This document shows, piece by piece, positions 1 through 5,877 of a stretch of 8,530 nucleotides of DNA (its first letter is position 1; every line of letters starts with the position of its first letter). Under the pieces are notes generated by a model. It was not told the origin of the DNA and searched no databases. It worked only from the letters and a program-made list of their open reading frames with translations. The DNA is from an uncultured Eubacteriales bacterium (lineage in GTDB: Bacteria > Bacillota > Clostridia > Lachnospirales > Bianqueaceae). The stretch lies in the NCBI GenBank assembly GCA_902782895.1, contig CACZPA010000196.1:1-8530 (forward strand), read 5' to 3'. The translations under genes were made by a program, and so were the position numbers.

Positions 1-783
1 CACAAACGCGGCCGGCCCGACAGCGTCAGCGAAGGAAATCCCGTGATAGCTCGGATTCGGCTTGGCGATCGGAGCGTATTTATCGGCGTTGGCCTTCCAG
101 TCGAATTTGCCGGAGTCAACGATGATGCCGCCAAGCGTCGTGCCGTGGCCGCCCAGGAATTTTGTCGCGGAATGCACCACGATATCCGCGCCGTGCTCAA
201 TGGGACGGATCAGATACGGCGTACCGAAGGTATTATCGATCGCCAGCGGGATTCCGTTCGCGTGCGCGATCTCGGCCAGAGCGTCAATGTCCGGAATATC
301 GCTGTTAGGGTTGCCGAGCGTCTCGATAAAGATCGCCTTGGTATTCGGCCGGATCGCGGCTTTGACTTCGTCGAGGTTATGAATGTCGACAAAAGTGGTC
401 TCAACGCCAAAGCCCGGAAGGGTATGCGCCAGCAGATTGTAGCTGCCGCCATAGATCGTTTTCTGCGCCACGATGTGATCGCCCTTCTGCGCGAGCGCTT
501 CGATCGTATAGGTAATCGCCGCCGCACCGGAAGCAAGCGCCAGAGCCGCAACACCGCCCTCAAGGGCAGCAATGCGTTTCTCCAGCACATCCTGGGTGGA
601 ATTGGTCAGCCGGCCGTAAATATTGCCCGGGTCCGAGAGTCCGAACCGCGCCGCCGCGTGCGCGCTGTTGTGGAATACATACGAAGTGGTCTGATAGATC
701 GGCACCGCTCTGGAATCGGTTGCTGGGTCTGCCTGTTCCTGTCCTACATGAAGCTGTAATGTCTCGAATTTATAGTTGCTCAT
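1..783 (-). CDS. metY: O-acetylhomoserine sulfhydrylase (PLP enzyme), C-terminus cut off by the window
   Basis: This is the first 261 residues of a Cys/Met-metabolism PLP enzyme; members are about 425 residues long, so the C-terminal domain lies outside the window. The family makes homocysteine from O-acetylhomoserine and sulfide in the cytosol, as homotetramers. Visible landmarks are the N-terminus MSNYKFETLQLHVGQ, the stretch AVPIYQTTSYVF, the SNPGN-like segment LSDPGNIYGRLTNST, SGAAAITY, the cofactor-contacting ETLGNPNSDIPDI, IDNTFGTPYLIRP, and the PLP lysine motif HSATKFLGGHGTTLGG with the Schiff-base lysine at about residue 208. The ATG at 783 has a GAGAGGAGA ribosome binding site 8 bases upstream. 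The predicted leader is only about 26 nt, leaving no room for a SAM riboswitch or T-box, so regulation probably rests on the upstream lysR gene. The related cystathionine gamma-synthase family is less likely, given the ETLGNPN and LTNST signatures. Confidence 0.93.
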   Translation of the reverse strand, partial: MSNYKFETLQLHVGQEQADPATDSRAVPIYQTTSYVFHNSAHAAARFGLSDPGNIYGRLTNSTQDVLEKRIAALEGGVAALALASGAAAITYTIEALAQKGDHIVAQKTIYGGSYNLLAHTLPGFGVETTFVDIHNLDEVKAAIRPNTKAIFIETLGNPNSDIPDIDALAEIAHANGIPLAIDNTFGTPYLIRPIEHGADIVVHSATKFLGGHGTTLGGIIVDSGKFDWKANADKYAPIAKPNPSYHGISFADAVGPAAFV

Positions 784-815
784 CTCAAATCTCCTCTCTC
801 AAATTGGATGAGTTT

Positions 816-844
816 ATTATAAATTCGCTTCTAAGCTTTGTCTA
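816..844 (-). promoter_or_regulatory. metY promoter
   Basis: On the minus strand a TAGACA -35 box (839-844, 5 of 6 consensus bases) and a perfect TATAAT -10 box (816-821) are separated by exactly 17 bases. The predicted start is near 809, giving a leader of about 26 nt that ends with the RBS at about 791-796. This is a strong vegetative sigma-factor promoter, so metY can be transcribed independently of the lysR operon upstream. Confidence 0.75.
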
Positions 845-860
845 ATACCGCATATAAATA

Positions 861-889
861 CCCGGTTATAGGTTTAGCCTATAACCGGG
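861..889 (-). promoter_or_regulatory. Perfect 12-bp dyad: probable LysR operator of metY and/or terminator of the lysR operon
   Basis: Arms CCCGGTTATAGG (861-872) and CCTATAACCGGG (878-889) are exact reverse complements around a 5-base loop. The core TATAG-N7-CTATA (867-883) includes the T-N11-A pattern of LysR sites (T869, A881) and has the spacing of the streptococcal MtaR/MetR box TATAGTTTnaAACTATA as I recall it. Its centre at 875 is about 66 bp upstream of the predicted metY start, where LysR activators normally bind. On the minus strand it is also followed by T-rich TATTTATATG, so it could form a weak intrinsic terminator after lysR, which stops at 926. Both roles may apply. Confidence 0.6.
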
Positions 890-925
890 CGTATTGTCCT
901 TCTGCTTGTCTCTATGTTTCTTAGC

Positions 926-1867
926 TTATACCTGCTGCTCTTCCGAATGATAACCCTGCAGATAGAGCTTCAGCTCTTCCACATACAGCTGCGCCATCGC
1001 GCTTGGCAGCATGTTTTTCTTCACGATATATCCGATCTCCATCTTGTCCGCCGCGTCCTCGTCTTCCGCGTCAAAAGGCACCGCGATATAATCCGAGCCG
1101 TTCAGCTCTTCGCAGATAATGCCGCTGCAGAGCGTGTATCCGTTCAGACCGATCATCAGGTTCAGCATCGTCGCGCGGTCATTTGCTTTGATCGTGCGTG
1201 GATATTCGTTTGTACTCAGAATCTCCTCAGCGAAATAGAACGACCCCGCCGCACCCTGTTCAAAGGACAGACACGGATAATCCGCAAGCTCCGCAAAACG
1301 GATCGACGCTCTGTCCGCCAGAGGATGGCCTTTCCACAGATATACGTACGCGTCGCAATCGATCAGATGATGGAATTCCAGATCGTTTGCCCGCAGCAGC
1401 TTCTCGATCGCTTTGCGGTTGAAATCACTGAGATACAGGATCCCGATCTCGCTTCTGCCGGTCGCGACGTCGCCGATCACCTCACGCGTCATCGTCTCCC
1501 GGATCGCGAATTCGTACTCCTTCGTGTTGAACTGTTTGACCATTTCCACAAAGCTCTTGACCGCGAAAGAATAATGCTGCGTCGAGACGCCGAACTTCTT
1601 CTTAACTGTCCCCTCCTGCCCGTACTTCTCGAGCAGAGTGTCATACTGCTGTACGACCTGCCGTGCGTACTGGATGAATTCCATGCCGTCATTGGTCAGC
1701 GTCACACCTCGTCCGCTCCGGTTAAAAACCGTGATCCCAAGCTCCCGCTCAAGCTCCTGAATCGAGCTTGTCAGCGAAGGCTGCGCGATATAGAGGACTT
1801 CCGCGGCCTTATTCATGGATCCGGTTTCTGAAATCGTCACCGCGTATTTTAACTGTTGGATTGTCAT
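926..1867 (-). CDS. LysR-family regulator, CmbR/MtaR-like, probable controller of metY
   Basis: A 313-residue LysR-type DNA-binding protein of normal family length. The winged helix-turn-helix covers about residues 1-60 (QLKYAVTISETGSMNKAAEV, then QPSLTSSIQELERELG and FNRSGRGVTLTNDG). A linker helix runs to about 90, followed by the effector domain with VSTQHYSFAVKSFVEMV, RSEIGILYLSDFN and a YLWKGHPLAD segment. These resemble CmbR/MtaR regulators, which control cysteine and methionine genes in Lactococcus and Streptococcus and sense O-acetylserine-like metabolites; the ligand here is inferred. The start at 1867 is chosen over an upstream in-frame ATG at 1924 because it begins the HTH directly and has a GGGAGA RBS. 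ATG and the stop of the preceding gene share ATGA (4-bp overlap), pointing to translational coupling. Unlike many LysR genes it is not divergent from its likely target: metY lies downstream on the same strand. Confidence 0.92.
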   Translation of the reverse strand: MTIQQLKYAVTISETGSMNKAAEVLYIAQPSLTSSIQELERELGITVFNRSGRGVTLTNDGMEFIQYARQVVQQYDTLLEKYGQEGTVKKKFGVSTQHYSFAVKSFVEMVKQFNTKEYEFAIRETMTREVIGDVATGRSEIGILYLSDFNRKAIEKLLRANDLEFHHLIDCDAYVYLWKGHPLADRASIRFAELADYPCLSFEQGAAGSFYFAEEILSTNEYPRTIKANDRATMLNLMIGLNGYTLCSGIICEELNGSDYIAVPFDAEDEDAADKMEIGYIVKKNMLPSAMAQLYVEELKLYLQGYHSEEQQV

Positions 1868-2520
1868 TTGGCTTTCTCCCGTTTTATCAGAGTGCTGACG
1901 GACAGAATCATGATGGCCGCCCATAAGGCTCCGCTTGTTATCGCCGTCAATGTCAGCATCGAACCCCTGTTACTACCTGCATTGACCATGATCAGCGTGT
2001 TCTGGAGAACCGCGATGGATACCAGCGCGTCCACAAAATTGATCGTCCGCAGCAGACGCACCGTCGGATTGTCGCTTTTGTTTTTCTTCTTCAGATTCAT
2101 TGAGGCGACCGTGATCTTGTAGAAAGTATAGGTTGCCATCGCGATCGCCGGGATCAGCGTCAGGCTGACCGGCCTCTCCTGCATTACCATCAGTTCAAAT
2201 GGTACAACAAGGCTGAAATTCAGAAAAAGCAGCAGAACCGACGCACCTGTAACCGTCCGTTTTCTGTCCCTCGCGATTCTGTCCGGATCGGTTTTTCTGG
2301 CATTGGCACGTTCCGAAAAGATCAGTGTGCCGCGGATCAGGATCAGCAGCAGATAATACACGCAGATGACGCCATGCCACAGAGACGCATGATAAATCCC
2401 CAGAAAACCGTTGTACAGCGCAAAAGCCGCTGTCGCAAGCAGCGATCCGGAGGAATTCACAAAGGTCCTGAAATCGTAATCTTTCCTCCACCGGGAGAAA
2501 AAATCTCTGAGATTTGGCAT
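1864..2520 (-). CDS. Six-helix integral membrane protein of unknown function
   Basis: A 218-residue protein that I cannot assign to a named family. A charged N-terminus (about residues 1-20, arginine and aspartate rich) is followed by six probable transmembrane segments near residues 25-45, 48-69, 90-112, 118-140, 160-180 and 187-210. Between helices 2 and 3 is a strongly basic loop (about 69-89, with repeated Arg/Lys), and another lysine-rich loop lies at 143-150; both suggest cytoplasmic loops by the positive-inside rule. The ATG at 2520 has AAAGGA (2528-2533) as RBS, which touches the stop codon of the NUDIX gene 12 bp upstream. The gene ends in a 4-bp overlap with lysR. Co-transcription with a sulfur regulator is the only functional hint; transport of a sulfur compound is possible but unsupported by any motif. 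Confidence 0.85.
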   Translation of the reverse strand: MPNLRDFFSRWRKDYDFRTFVNSSGSLLATAAFALYNGFLGIYHASLWHGVICVYYLLLILIRGTLIFSERANARKTDPDRIARDRKRTVTGASVLLLFLNFSLVVPFELMVMQERPVSLTLIPAIAMATYTFYKITVASMNLKKKNKSDNPTVRLLRTINFVDALVSIAVLQNTLIMVNAGSNRGSMLTLTAITSGALWAAIMILSVSTLIKREKAK

Positions 2521-2532
2521 GGGAGCGTCCTT

Positions 2533-2934
2533 TCATGCATAAAGATTGTTATATCTTTCCTTCAAAAGATCAATGATCGTCCGGTCCGCCGGCAGCCAGC
2601 CTACGCTGTCCAGCTCATCCTTGTGAAGCCACCTGGCGGCCTCGTGCTCTTTCAGAACAAGATTGCCGTCCGTTACTGTCGCGAGAAAACAGTCCATGCT
2701 GAGATGGAACGCCGGATAATCGTATTCGATGGTCGTGAGCTTGTCTCCGACGGCGATCTCCGTATCCAGTTCCTCCCGGATCTCGCGGCGAAGCGCTTCT
2801 TCCGGGGTCTCACCCGGCTCGATCTTGCCGCCGGGGAATTCCCAGTAATCCTTCCATTCACCATATCCGCGCTGTGTCGCGAAAACGCGGTCCTGCTCCA
2901 CAATGATGGCAGCAGCCACATGTATTCTCTTCAT
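2533..2934 (-). CDS. NUDIX hydrolase, MutT/CTP-pyrophosphohydrolase type
   Basis: A 133-residue single-domain NUDIX enzyme that would hydrolyse a nucleoside triphosphate to the monophosphate and pyrophosphate, using divalent metal. Members closest in layout clean up 8-oxo-dGTP or oxidised CTP; substrate cannot be read from sequence. The NUDIX box begins at G36 (consensus GX5EX7REUXEEXGU) and is seen as GGKIEPGE, then REIREELDT. The catalytic REXXEE glutamates are intact (E51, E54, E55), but the usual glycine after EEL is D57, a substitution I believe occurs in some relatives. YWEFPGG (30-36) and the C-terminal EHEAARWLHKDEL (96-108) are typical of this group. The start at 2934 is preferred because of GGAGGT (2944-2949 region) upstream; the reading frame stays open to 3039, but that extension is arginine/proline rich and unlike the family. 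It is the first gene of the NUDIX-membrane protein-lysR run. Confidence 0.9.
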   Translation of the reverse strand: MKRIHVAAAIIVEQDRVFATQRGYGEWKDYWEFPGGKIEPGETPEEALRREIREELDTEIAVGDKLTTIEYDYPAFHLSMDCFLATVTDGNLVLKEHEAARWLHKDELDSVGWLPADRTIIDLLKERYNNLYA

Positions 2935-3055
2935 CAATTGATTACCTCCACTGGCGGTTCCGGCCTGCTGCGGCAAACGCGCCGGCCTCACAGCATTTTC
3001 CGGACAAATACCTTGCGCAGCGCCACGTCCACGGCGCAACCATCCGATGTCATTT

Positions 3056-3084
3056 ATTATACAACAAAAAACCGCTATAATAAA
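3056..3084 (-). promoter_or_regulatory. Possible promoter of the NUDIX-membrane protein-lysR operon
   Basis: A perfect TATAAT on the minus strand (3056-3061) has a weak TTTATT -35 candidate (3079-3084) with 17-base spacing. It would give a leader of about 115 nt before the NUDIX start at 2934. That leader is GC-rich and can fold (for example TTGCGCC pairing with GGCGC further on), but I recognise no riboswitch in it. The -35 is poor, so this may need an activator or be wrong. Confidence 0.4.
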
Positions 3085-3105
3085 GAGTCTTTATCCCTTT
3101 CCGGC

Positions 3106-3142
3106 GGGACCATTGTCCCTTCTCTATCGGACCATTGTCCCT
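3106..3142. repeat. Two copies of a GGACCATTGTCCCT repeat with internal dyad
   Basis: The 14-mer GGACCATTGTCCCT occurs at 3107-3120 and 3129-3142, exactly 22 bp apart. The first copy is a small hairpin, GGGAC-CATT-GTCCC; the second has one outer mismatch. It lies in the 286-bp gap between the NUDIX gene and degV, close to both starts. The form recalls short GTCCC-rich interspersed palindromes found near REP-type Y1 transposases in several Gram-positive genomes, but no such transposase is present here. It could instead be a paired operator for degV. Confidence 0.6.
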
Positions 3143-3148
3143 GAGTAC

Positions 3149-3177
3149 TTGTATTTTTCGCCGAAAAGTGGTAAGAT
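3149..3177 (+). promoter_or_regulatory. Weak candidate promoter for degV
   Basis: TTGTAT (3149-3154), a 17-base spacer and TAAGAT (3172-3177) give a low-quality promoter that would start transcription near 3184, about 37 nt before the degV ATG. A perfect TATAAT at 3203-3208 lies nearer the gene, but using it would place the start site inside the ribosome binding site. The best choice is uncertain. Confidence 0.25.
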
Positions 3178-3220
3178 TTACAAAATGATATAGCATCTTT
3201 GTATAATCGGAGGTGATAAT

Positions 3221-4084
3221 ATGTCTTTTGCCGTATTCGCGGATGGTACCGCTAATCTGCCGGGCAGCCTGCTGGATGGAATTAACCTTCTGCCCTGTGA
3301 ATACATCATGGATGGGAAGCCGGGCACCTATCTGGGTGATCTGGACAAATTCGATTCCCATGAATACTACGAGAAGCTTCGTAACGGTCACATCATTAAG
3401 ACATCTTTGCTCAATACACAGCTGTTTCTGACTCATTTCACACCACTGCTGCAGCAGGGCCTGGACATTATTTATATTTCCATGAGTTCCGGCATCAGCG
3501 GCACTTATAATGCCGCGCTCGCGGCGGCTCATGAGCTGATGGAGAGTTTCAGCAACCGTTTTATCCATATCGTCGACTCCCTTGGCTGCGGGTTCGGCAA
3601 CGGTATGCTGGCGATCAAGGCCGCGGAGCTGAGCCGCAAGGGGACGGAAGTCCATGAGGCCGCGAAGCTTCTGGATGAGGAGGTCCCGCATACCTGCCAG
3701 TATTTCACGGTTGACGATCTTAACTTCCTGAAACGGACCGGCCGCGTCAGCGGAATTACCGCCAAAATCGCGACCGTGCTCAATATCAAGCCCATCCTGT
3801 ACGGTGACAGCACCGGACACATCGTGTCCTGCGCCAAGACCAGAGGCCGCCGCAAGGCTATCGAGGCTTTGGTCCAGAAGTATAAAGAAAAACATCTGGA
3901 CGAAAAGAATCCAACCATTTACATCTCGCATGGGGACTGTCTGGACGACGCAGAGCTTCTTTCCATCATGATCAAAATGGTTACTCCTGACGCTTCCATC
4001 CACATCTATCAGCATGAGCCTTTCTCCGGCGCGCATGTCGGACCGGGAATGCTGGGACTGTTCTTCCGGGGACGGGAGAGATAA
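3221..4084 (+). CDS. DegV/FakB-family fatty-acid-binding protein
   Basis: A 287-residue protein covering the whole DegV (EDD) fold. FakB members hold a fatty acid while the FakA kinase phosphorylates its carboxylate, feeding host or recycled fatty acids into phospholipid synthesis. Family motifs seen are the N-terminal FADGTANLP (residues 6-14), the lipid-head-group loop SSGISGTY (89-96), VDS (118-120), FTVDDLNFLKRTGRVS (162-177), a KPIL strand (190-193), HGD (237-239) and the C-terminal HVGPGMLGLFF (272-282). The RBS GGAGGTGAT is close to ideal, so expression is probably high. No fakA (DhaL-domain) partner is present in the window; orphan FakB paralogs are common in Bacillota. It is a single-gene unit, divergent from the NUDIX gene and closed by its own terminator. 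Which lipid it binds cannot be read from the sequence. Confidence 0.93.
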   Translation: MSFAVFADGTANLPGSLLDGINLLPCEYIMDGKPGTYLGDLDKFDSHEYYEKLRNGHIIKTSLLNTQLFLTHFTPLLQQGLDIIYISMSSGISGTYNAALAAAHELMESFSNRFIHIVDSLGCGFGNGMLAIKAAELSRKGTEVHEAAKLLDEEVPHTCQYFTVDDLNFLKRTGRVSGITAKIATVLNIKPILYGDSTGHIVSCAKTRGRRKAIEALVQKYKEKHLDEKNPTIYISHGDCLDDAELLSIMIKMVTPDASIHIYQHEPFSGAHVGPGMLGLFFRGRER

Positions 4085-4126
4085 AACGATCTAAAAGCGA
4101 TAAAAACGACCTGGCTACTTAAAATG

Positions 4127-4162
4127 CCGGCTGCCTGTTTTGCTGTGCAGCCGGTGTTTTTT
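4127..4162 (+). terminator. Intrinsic terminator of degV
   Basis: CCGGCTGC (4127-4134) pairs exactly with GCAGCCGG (4147-4154) across a 12-base loop and is followed by TGTTTTTT. It lies about 43 bp after the degV stop codon. On the other strand the hairpin is followed by CATTTTAAG, so it may also stop weakly the minus-strand transcription coming from the gene fragments at 4197-4918. Confidence 0.85.
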
Positions 4163-4196
4163 ATGCGGATATCTCGTGGTTATCTTGCAGTATCGT

Positions 4197-4370
4197 TTAT
4201 ACGGACAGCGCCTTTTCCAGATACCGGACGTTCTTTTCCGCGTCCATATTCCAGACGACCCGGCAAATCACCTTGCCGGGAAACGTAGAATACGTCATCA
4301 TCCCGTCGTAGAAACTTGCATGGCCGCCCGTCAGTTTATAGGCGCTTTTGATCTGTTCTTTTCTTGTCAT
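4197..4370 (-). pseudogene. N-terminal fragment (57 aa) of a probable SAM-dependent methyltransferase
   Basis: An open frame with a good start (ATG at 4370, AAGGAG RBS upstream) encodes 57 residues and then stops with TAA. The sequence begins MTRKEQIKSAYKLTGGHASF, continues YDGMMTYSTF and ends RYLEKALSV. From memory this matches the opening of clostridial class I methyltransferases, in which this helical N-terminus precedes the SAM-binding motif I (E/D-x-GxGxG). Here no glycine-rich SAM motif exists in any frame before the degV terminator, so more than two thirds of the gene is missing. The truncation is by deletion rather than a point mutation, because nothing recognisable follows the stop. 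A short peptide may still be translated. The family call is from recollection and is moderate. Confidence 0.6.
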
Positions 4371-4417
4371 TTGCTTATTCTCCTTATGAGAGCGGAAAGC
4401 CGTCAGGCCGGATCCGC

Positions 4418-4750
4418 TTATTCCAGACCGCGAAACTCCTGCGCCATCTGTTCCGGATAAAACAGCGCCATATCCCCGTGGTCCATCCCCTCAATGCTTT
4501 TGAAAACGGTATTGGAGACATATTTTCGCATATATTTCAGATCCCAGTCCCTGGCCTTACGTTCTTTTTCCGCGTACCAGTAATGAACCTTTCCGGCAAA
4601 ATGCATGACCTGCTTTGGCATTTTATAGTTGTTGCAGGAATCAAAGGTATTCCACAGCGTTTTATATGTGCAGTGCTTGAAAATGTTAGCCACGTACTTC
4701 AGATCATCCTCGCTGAACAATGCCTCTTCTCTGATAGATGCAGGGAGTTC
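4418..4750 (-). pseudogene. C-terminal half of a second alpha/beta hydrolase
   Basis: The frame opens after a TGA (4751-4753) and has no ATG near its beginning; a TTG at 4720 is the earliest possible start and lacks a convincing RBS. It reads LPASIREEALFSEDDLKYVA, then YKTLWNTFDSCNNYKMP, VHYWYAEKERKARDWD and the catalytic-His region IEGMDHGDMALF. This is the cap-to-C-terminus part of an alpha/beta hydrolase; the nucleophile elbow GxSxG and oxyanion strand are absent, so it cannot be catalytic. It lines up in layout with the C-terminus of the intact hydrolase at 4937-5719 (VHFIYANKMGEKYL and DMQHEQW there), but it is a distant paralog, not a recent copy. The previous segment (4754-4918) joins it without a boundary. 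Confidence 0.65.
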
Positions 4751-4753
4751 TCA

Positions 4754-4918
4754 AACGCTTCAAATTGCTTCGCGTCCGGCATTGTGGCAAGCAGTCCGCC
4801 GAACTGGAACGCGTTGCCGAAGCTCAAAAACATTGTACCGATGGCCGATTGCCAGCAGCTTCCTGATCCTTGCGCGGTCCAGATTATGGTCAATTCCGAT
4901 TGTATTCATTGCGTTCAT
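4754..4918 (-). pseudogene. Collapsed gene for a small membrane protein (N- and C-terminal pieces only)
   Basis: A credible start exists: ATG at 4918 with GGAGGA 6 bases upstream, 18 bp after the stop of the intact hydrolase. The frame gives MNAMNTIGIDHNLDRARIRK, LLAIG, then arginine-rich nonsense to a TGA at 4760-4762. In another frame, from about 4842, the same DNA gives GTMFLSFGNAFQFGGLLATM followed by PDAKQFEAFEN, which reads as a natural hydrophobic C-terminus. I recall the LDxxxIRKLLxIG opening and the GGLLATxP ending from one family of small multi-pass membrane proteins (DUF6796-like); this is recollection only. The simplest reading is an internal deletion that removed nearly all the transmembrane core and left the ends out of frame. 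A short direct repeat (ATCGGCCATCGG) sits at the apparent junction. Confidence 0.45.
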
Positions 4919-4936
4919 TGTGTCCTCCGTGTTATC

Positions 4937-5719
4937 TCAATGCTCGGACTCATCCGTATCCAGCTCCATAAACTCGTCGATTGCGGCAAGCACCGGTGCG
5001 GCATACCGCTCTCCGCCGAAAAGCCACTGCTCATGCTGCATATCGAATTCCCGGATCTCCGGATTCCGGAAGTACTTCTTGTAGCGTTTGAGATATTTCT
5101 CTCCCATCTTGTTCGCATAGATGAAGTGGACCTTTGTGTCCTCTACATGAATGTCGTCCTTGAGCCAGGTGAGCAGATCCGTGTAATACTCGTTTTTTAT
5201 GGACTCGGGACTGAATTTCGCAAAGCATCCCATGAAACGGTCCGCCGTCTCGTCGCTCATCTCAAAAAAGCTCTTGAGCTTTTCTTTTGTTTTAGCCATT
5301 TTCTTCTCGTTCTTTGTAAAGCTGGTCAGAAGCGGCACCACGAGCTTCGACTGCAGCCAGGCGCTGAATTTACCGCTCTGATCCAGGTCCGGACTGCCGA
5401 AGATCCCTTGATCGATATGAATAATCTCCCTTTGGATCAGCTGCCCCACAAAGGTACTGCCGAGAGATGAGCCGATCGCGCCGTCGATTCTCCCGTTATA
5501 ATTGTCCTTGATGTATTTTTCTATCTTCTCCGTGACCGCGATCATGTCGGGAAAGATCGCGTCACTGCCGTCAAAACCGTCATAATTGACACAAATCAGG
5601 TGATACTTATCCCCTAAACGTTCCAGTACCGTTCCAAAATTCGTCTGATAATCGCAGGCTGTCCCCGGCAGCAGCATGAGAGTCTTGCCGGACAGATTGC
5701 CCATTTCATCGAATTGCAT
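4937..5719 (-). CDS. Alpha/beta-fold hydrolase
   Basis: A 260-residue cytosolic alpha/beta hydrolase without signal peptide. Seen are the oxyanion-side strand LMLLPGTACDYQ (14-25), the strand LICVNYDGFDGS (41-52), the nucleophile elbow GSSLGS (83-88, nucleophile Ser85), a charged helical cap rich in Lys (about 134-150), the strand VHFIYANKMG (197-206) and a C-terminal MQHEQW with the likely catalytic His229. The family hydrolyses esters, peptides or thioesters; the substrate cannot be inferred. The start at 5719 has AAAGGAG about 12 bases upstream, slightly far; an in-frame ATG at residue 6 is a weaker choice. It has its own strong promoter and operator-like dyad, and is the only intact gene of an apparent operon whose downstream members (4197-4918) are fragments. 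The DNA ahead of it (5720-5877) holds only these regulatory elements. Confidence 0.85.
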   Translation of the reverse strand: MQFDEMGNLSGKTLMLLPGTACDYQTNFGTVLERLGDKYHLICVNYDGFDGSDAIFPDMIAVTEKIEKYIKDNYNGRIDGAIGSSLGSTFVGQLIQREIIHIDQGIFGSPDLDQSGKFSAWLQSKLVVPLLTSFTKNEKKMAKTKEKLKSFFEMSDETADRFMGCFAKFSPESIKNEYYTDLLTWLKDDIHVEDTKVHFIYANKMGEKYLKRYKKYFRNPEIREFDMQHEQWLFGGERYAAPVLAAIDEFMELDTDESEH

Positions 5720-5758
5720 GGTATATCTAATCTCCTTTACTGCGTAATAGAACCAGAA

Positions 5759-5774
5759 GTTAGTTTAGTCTAAC
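5759..5774. promoter_or_regulatory. Probable repressor operator at the hydrolase start site
   Basis: GTTAG (5759-5763) and CTAAC (5770-5774) form an inverted repeat with a 6-base spacer. The centre lies about 11 bases downstream of the predicted transcription start (about 5778), where a bound repressor would block the polymerase. Size and symmetry suit a TetR- or MarR-type dimer, but no such gene is in the window. Confidence 0.45.
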
Positions 5775-5784
5775 CGTTATGCAA

Positions 5785-5813
5785 ATTATAATCCCCCTGC
5801 AAAAGAATTGCAA
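5785..5813 (-). promoter_or_regulatory. Promoter of the hydrolase operon, overlapping a hairpin
   Basis: On the minus strand TTGCAA (5808-5813, 4 of 6 consensus bases), a 17-base spacer and a perfect TATAAT (5785-5790) form a good promoter with a leader of about 60 nt. The spacer also contains an imperfect inverted repeat: CCCCTTGCAA and TTGCAGGGG, one bulged base, spanning about 5794-5817. That hairpin could terminate the flavodoxin operon upstream, although no T-run follows it, or it could be a second regulator site inside the promoter. Confidence 0.65.
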
Positions 5814-5877
5814 GGGGATAGCCTGTCAAATATTTATGTCCTGCTGTTACCAGAGCCTTATTATCAGCTCTTCGTTT

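Noticed and set aside
43..759. 238-codon plus-strand frame opposite metY.
   Set aside because: Arginine-rich shadow of the metY frame; metY has the PLP motif, promoter and RBS.
784..925. SAM riboswitch or T-box leader ahead of metY.
   Set aside because: The predicted leader is about 26 nt and the whole spacer is 142 bp, with no riboswitch core; the only structure is the dyad upstream of the promoter.
3203..3208. Perfect TATAAT just before degV as its -10 box.
   Set aside because: Only 12 bases before the ATG, so the start would fall inside the ribosome binding site; the best upstream -35 (TTTACA) is 19 bases away.
3050..4036. Long open minus-strand frame of about 328 codons opposite degV.
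   Set aside because: It is the complement of a gene with clear family motifs along its whole length, and its own translation shows no recognisable domain.
4364..5470. Long plus-strand open frame of 368 codons across the fragments and the hydrolase.
   Set aside because: No RBS or family motifs; it lies antisense to the well-supported hydrolase and the minus-strand fragments.
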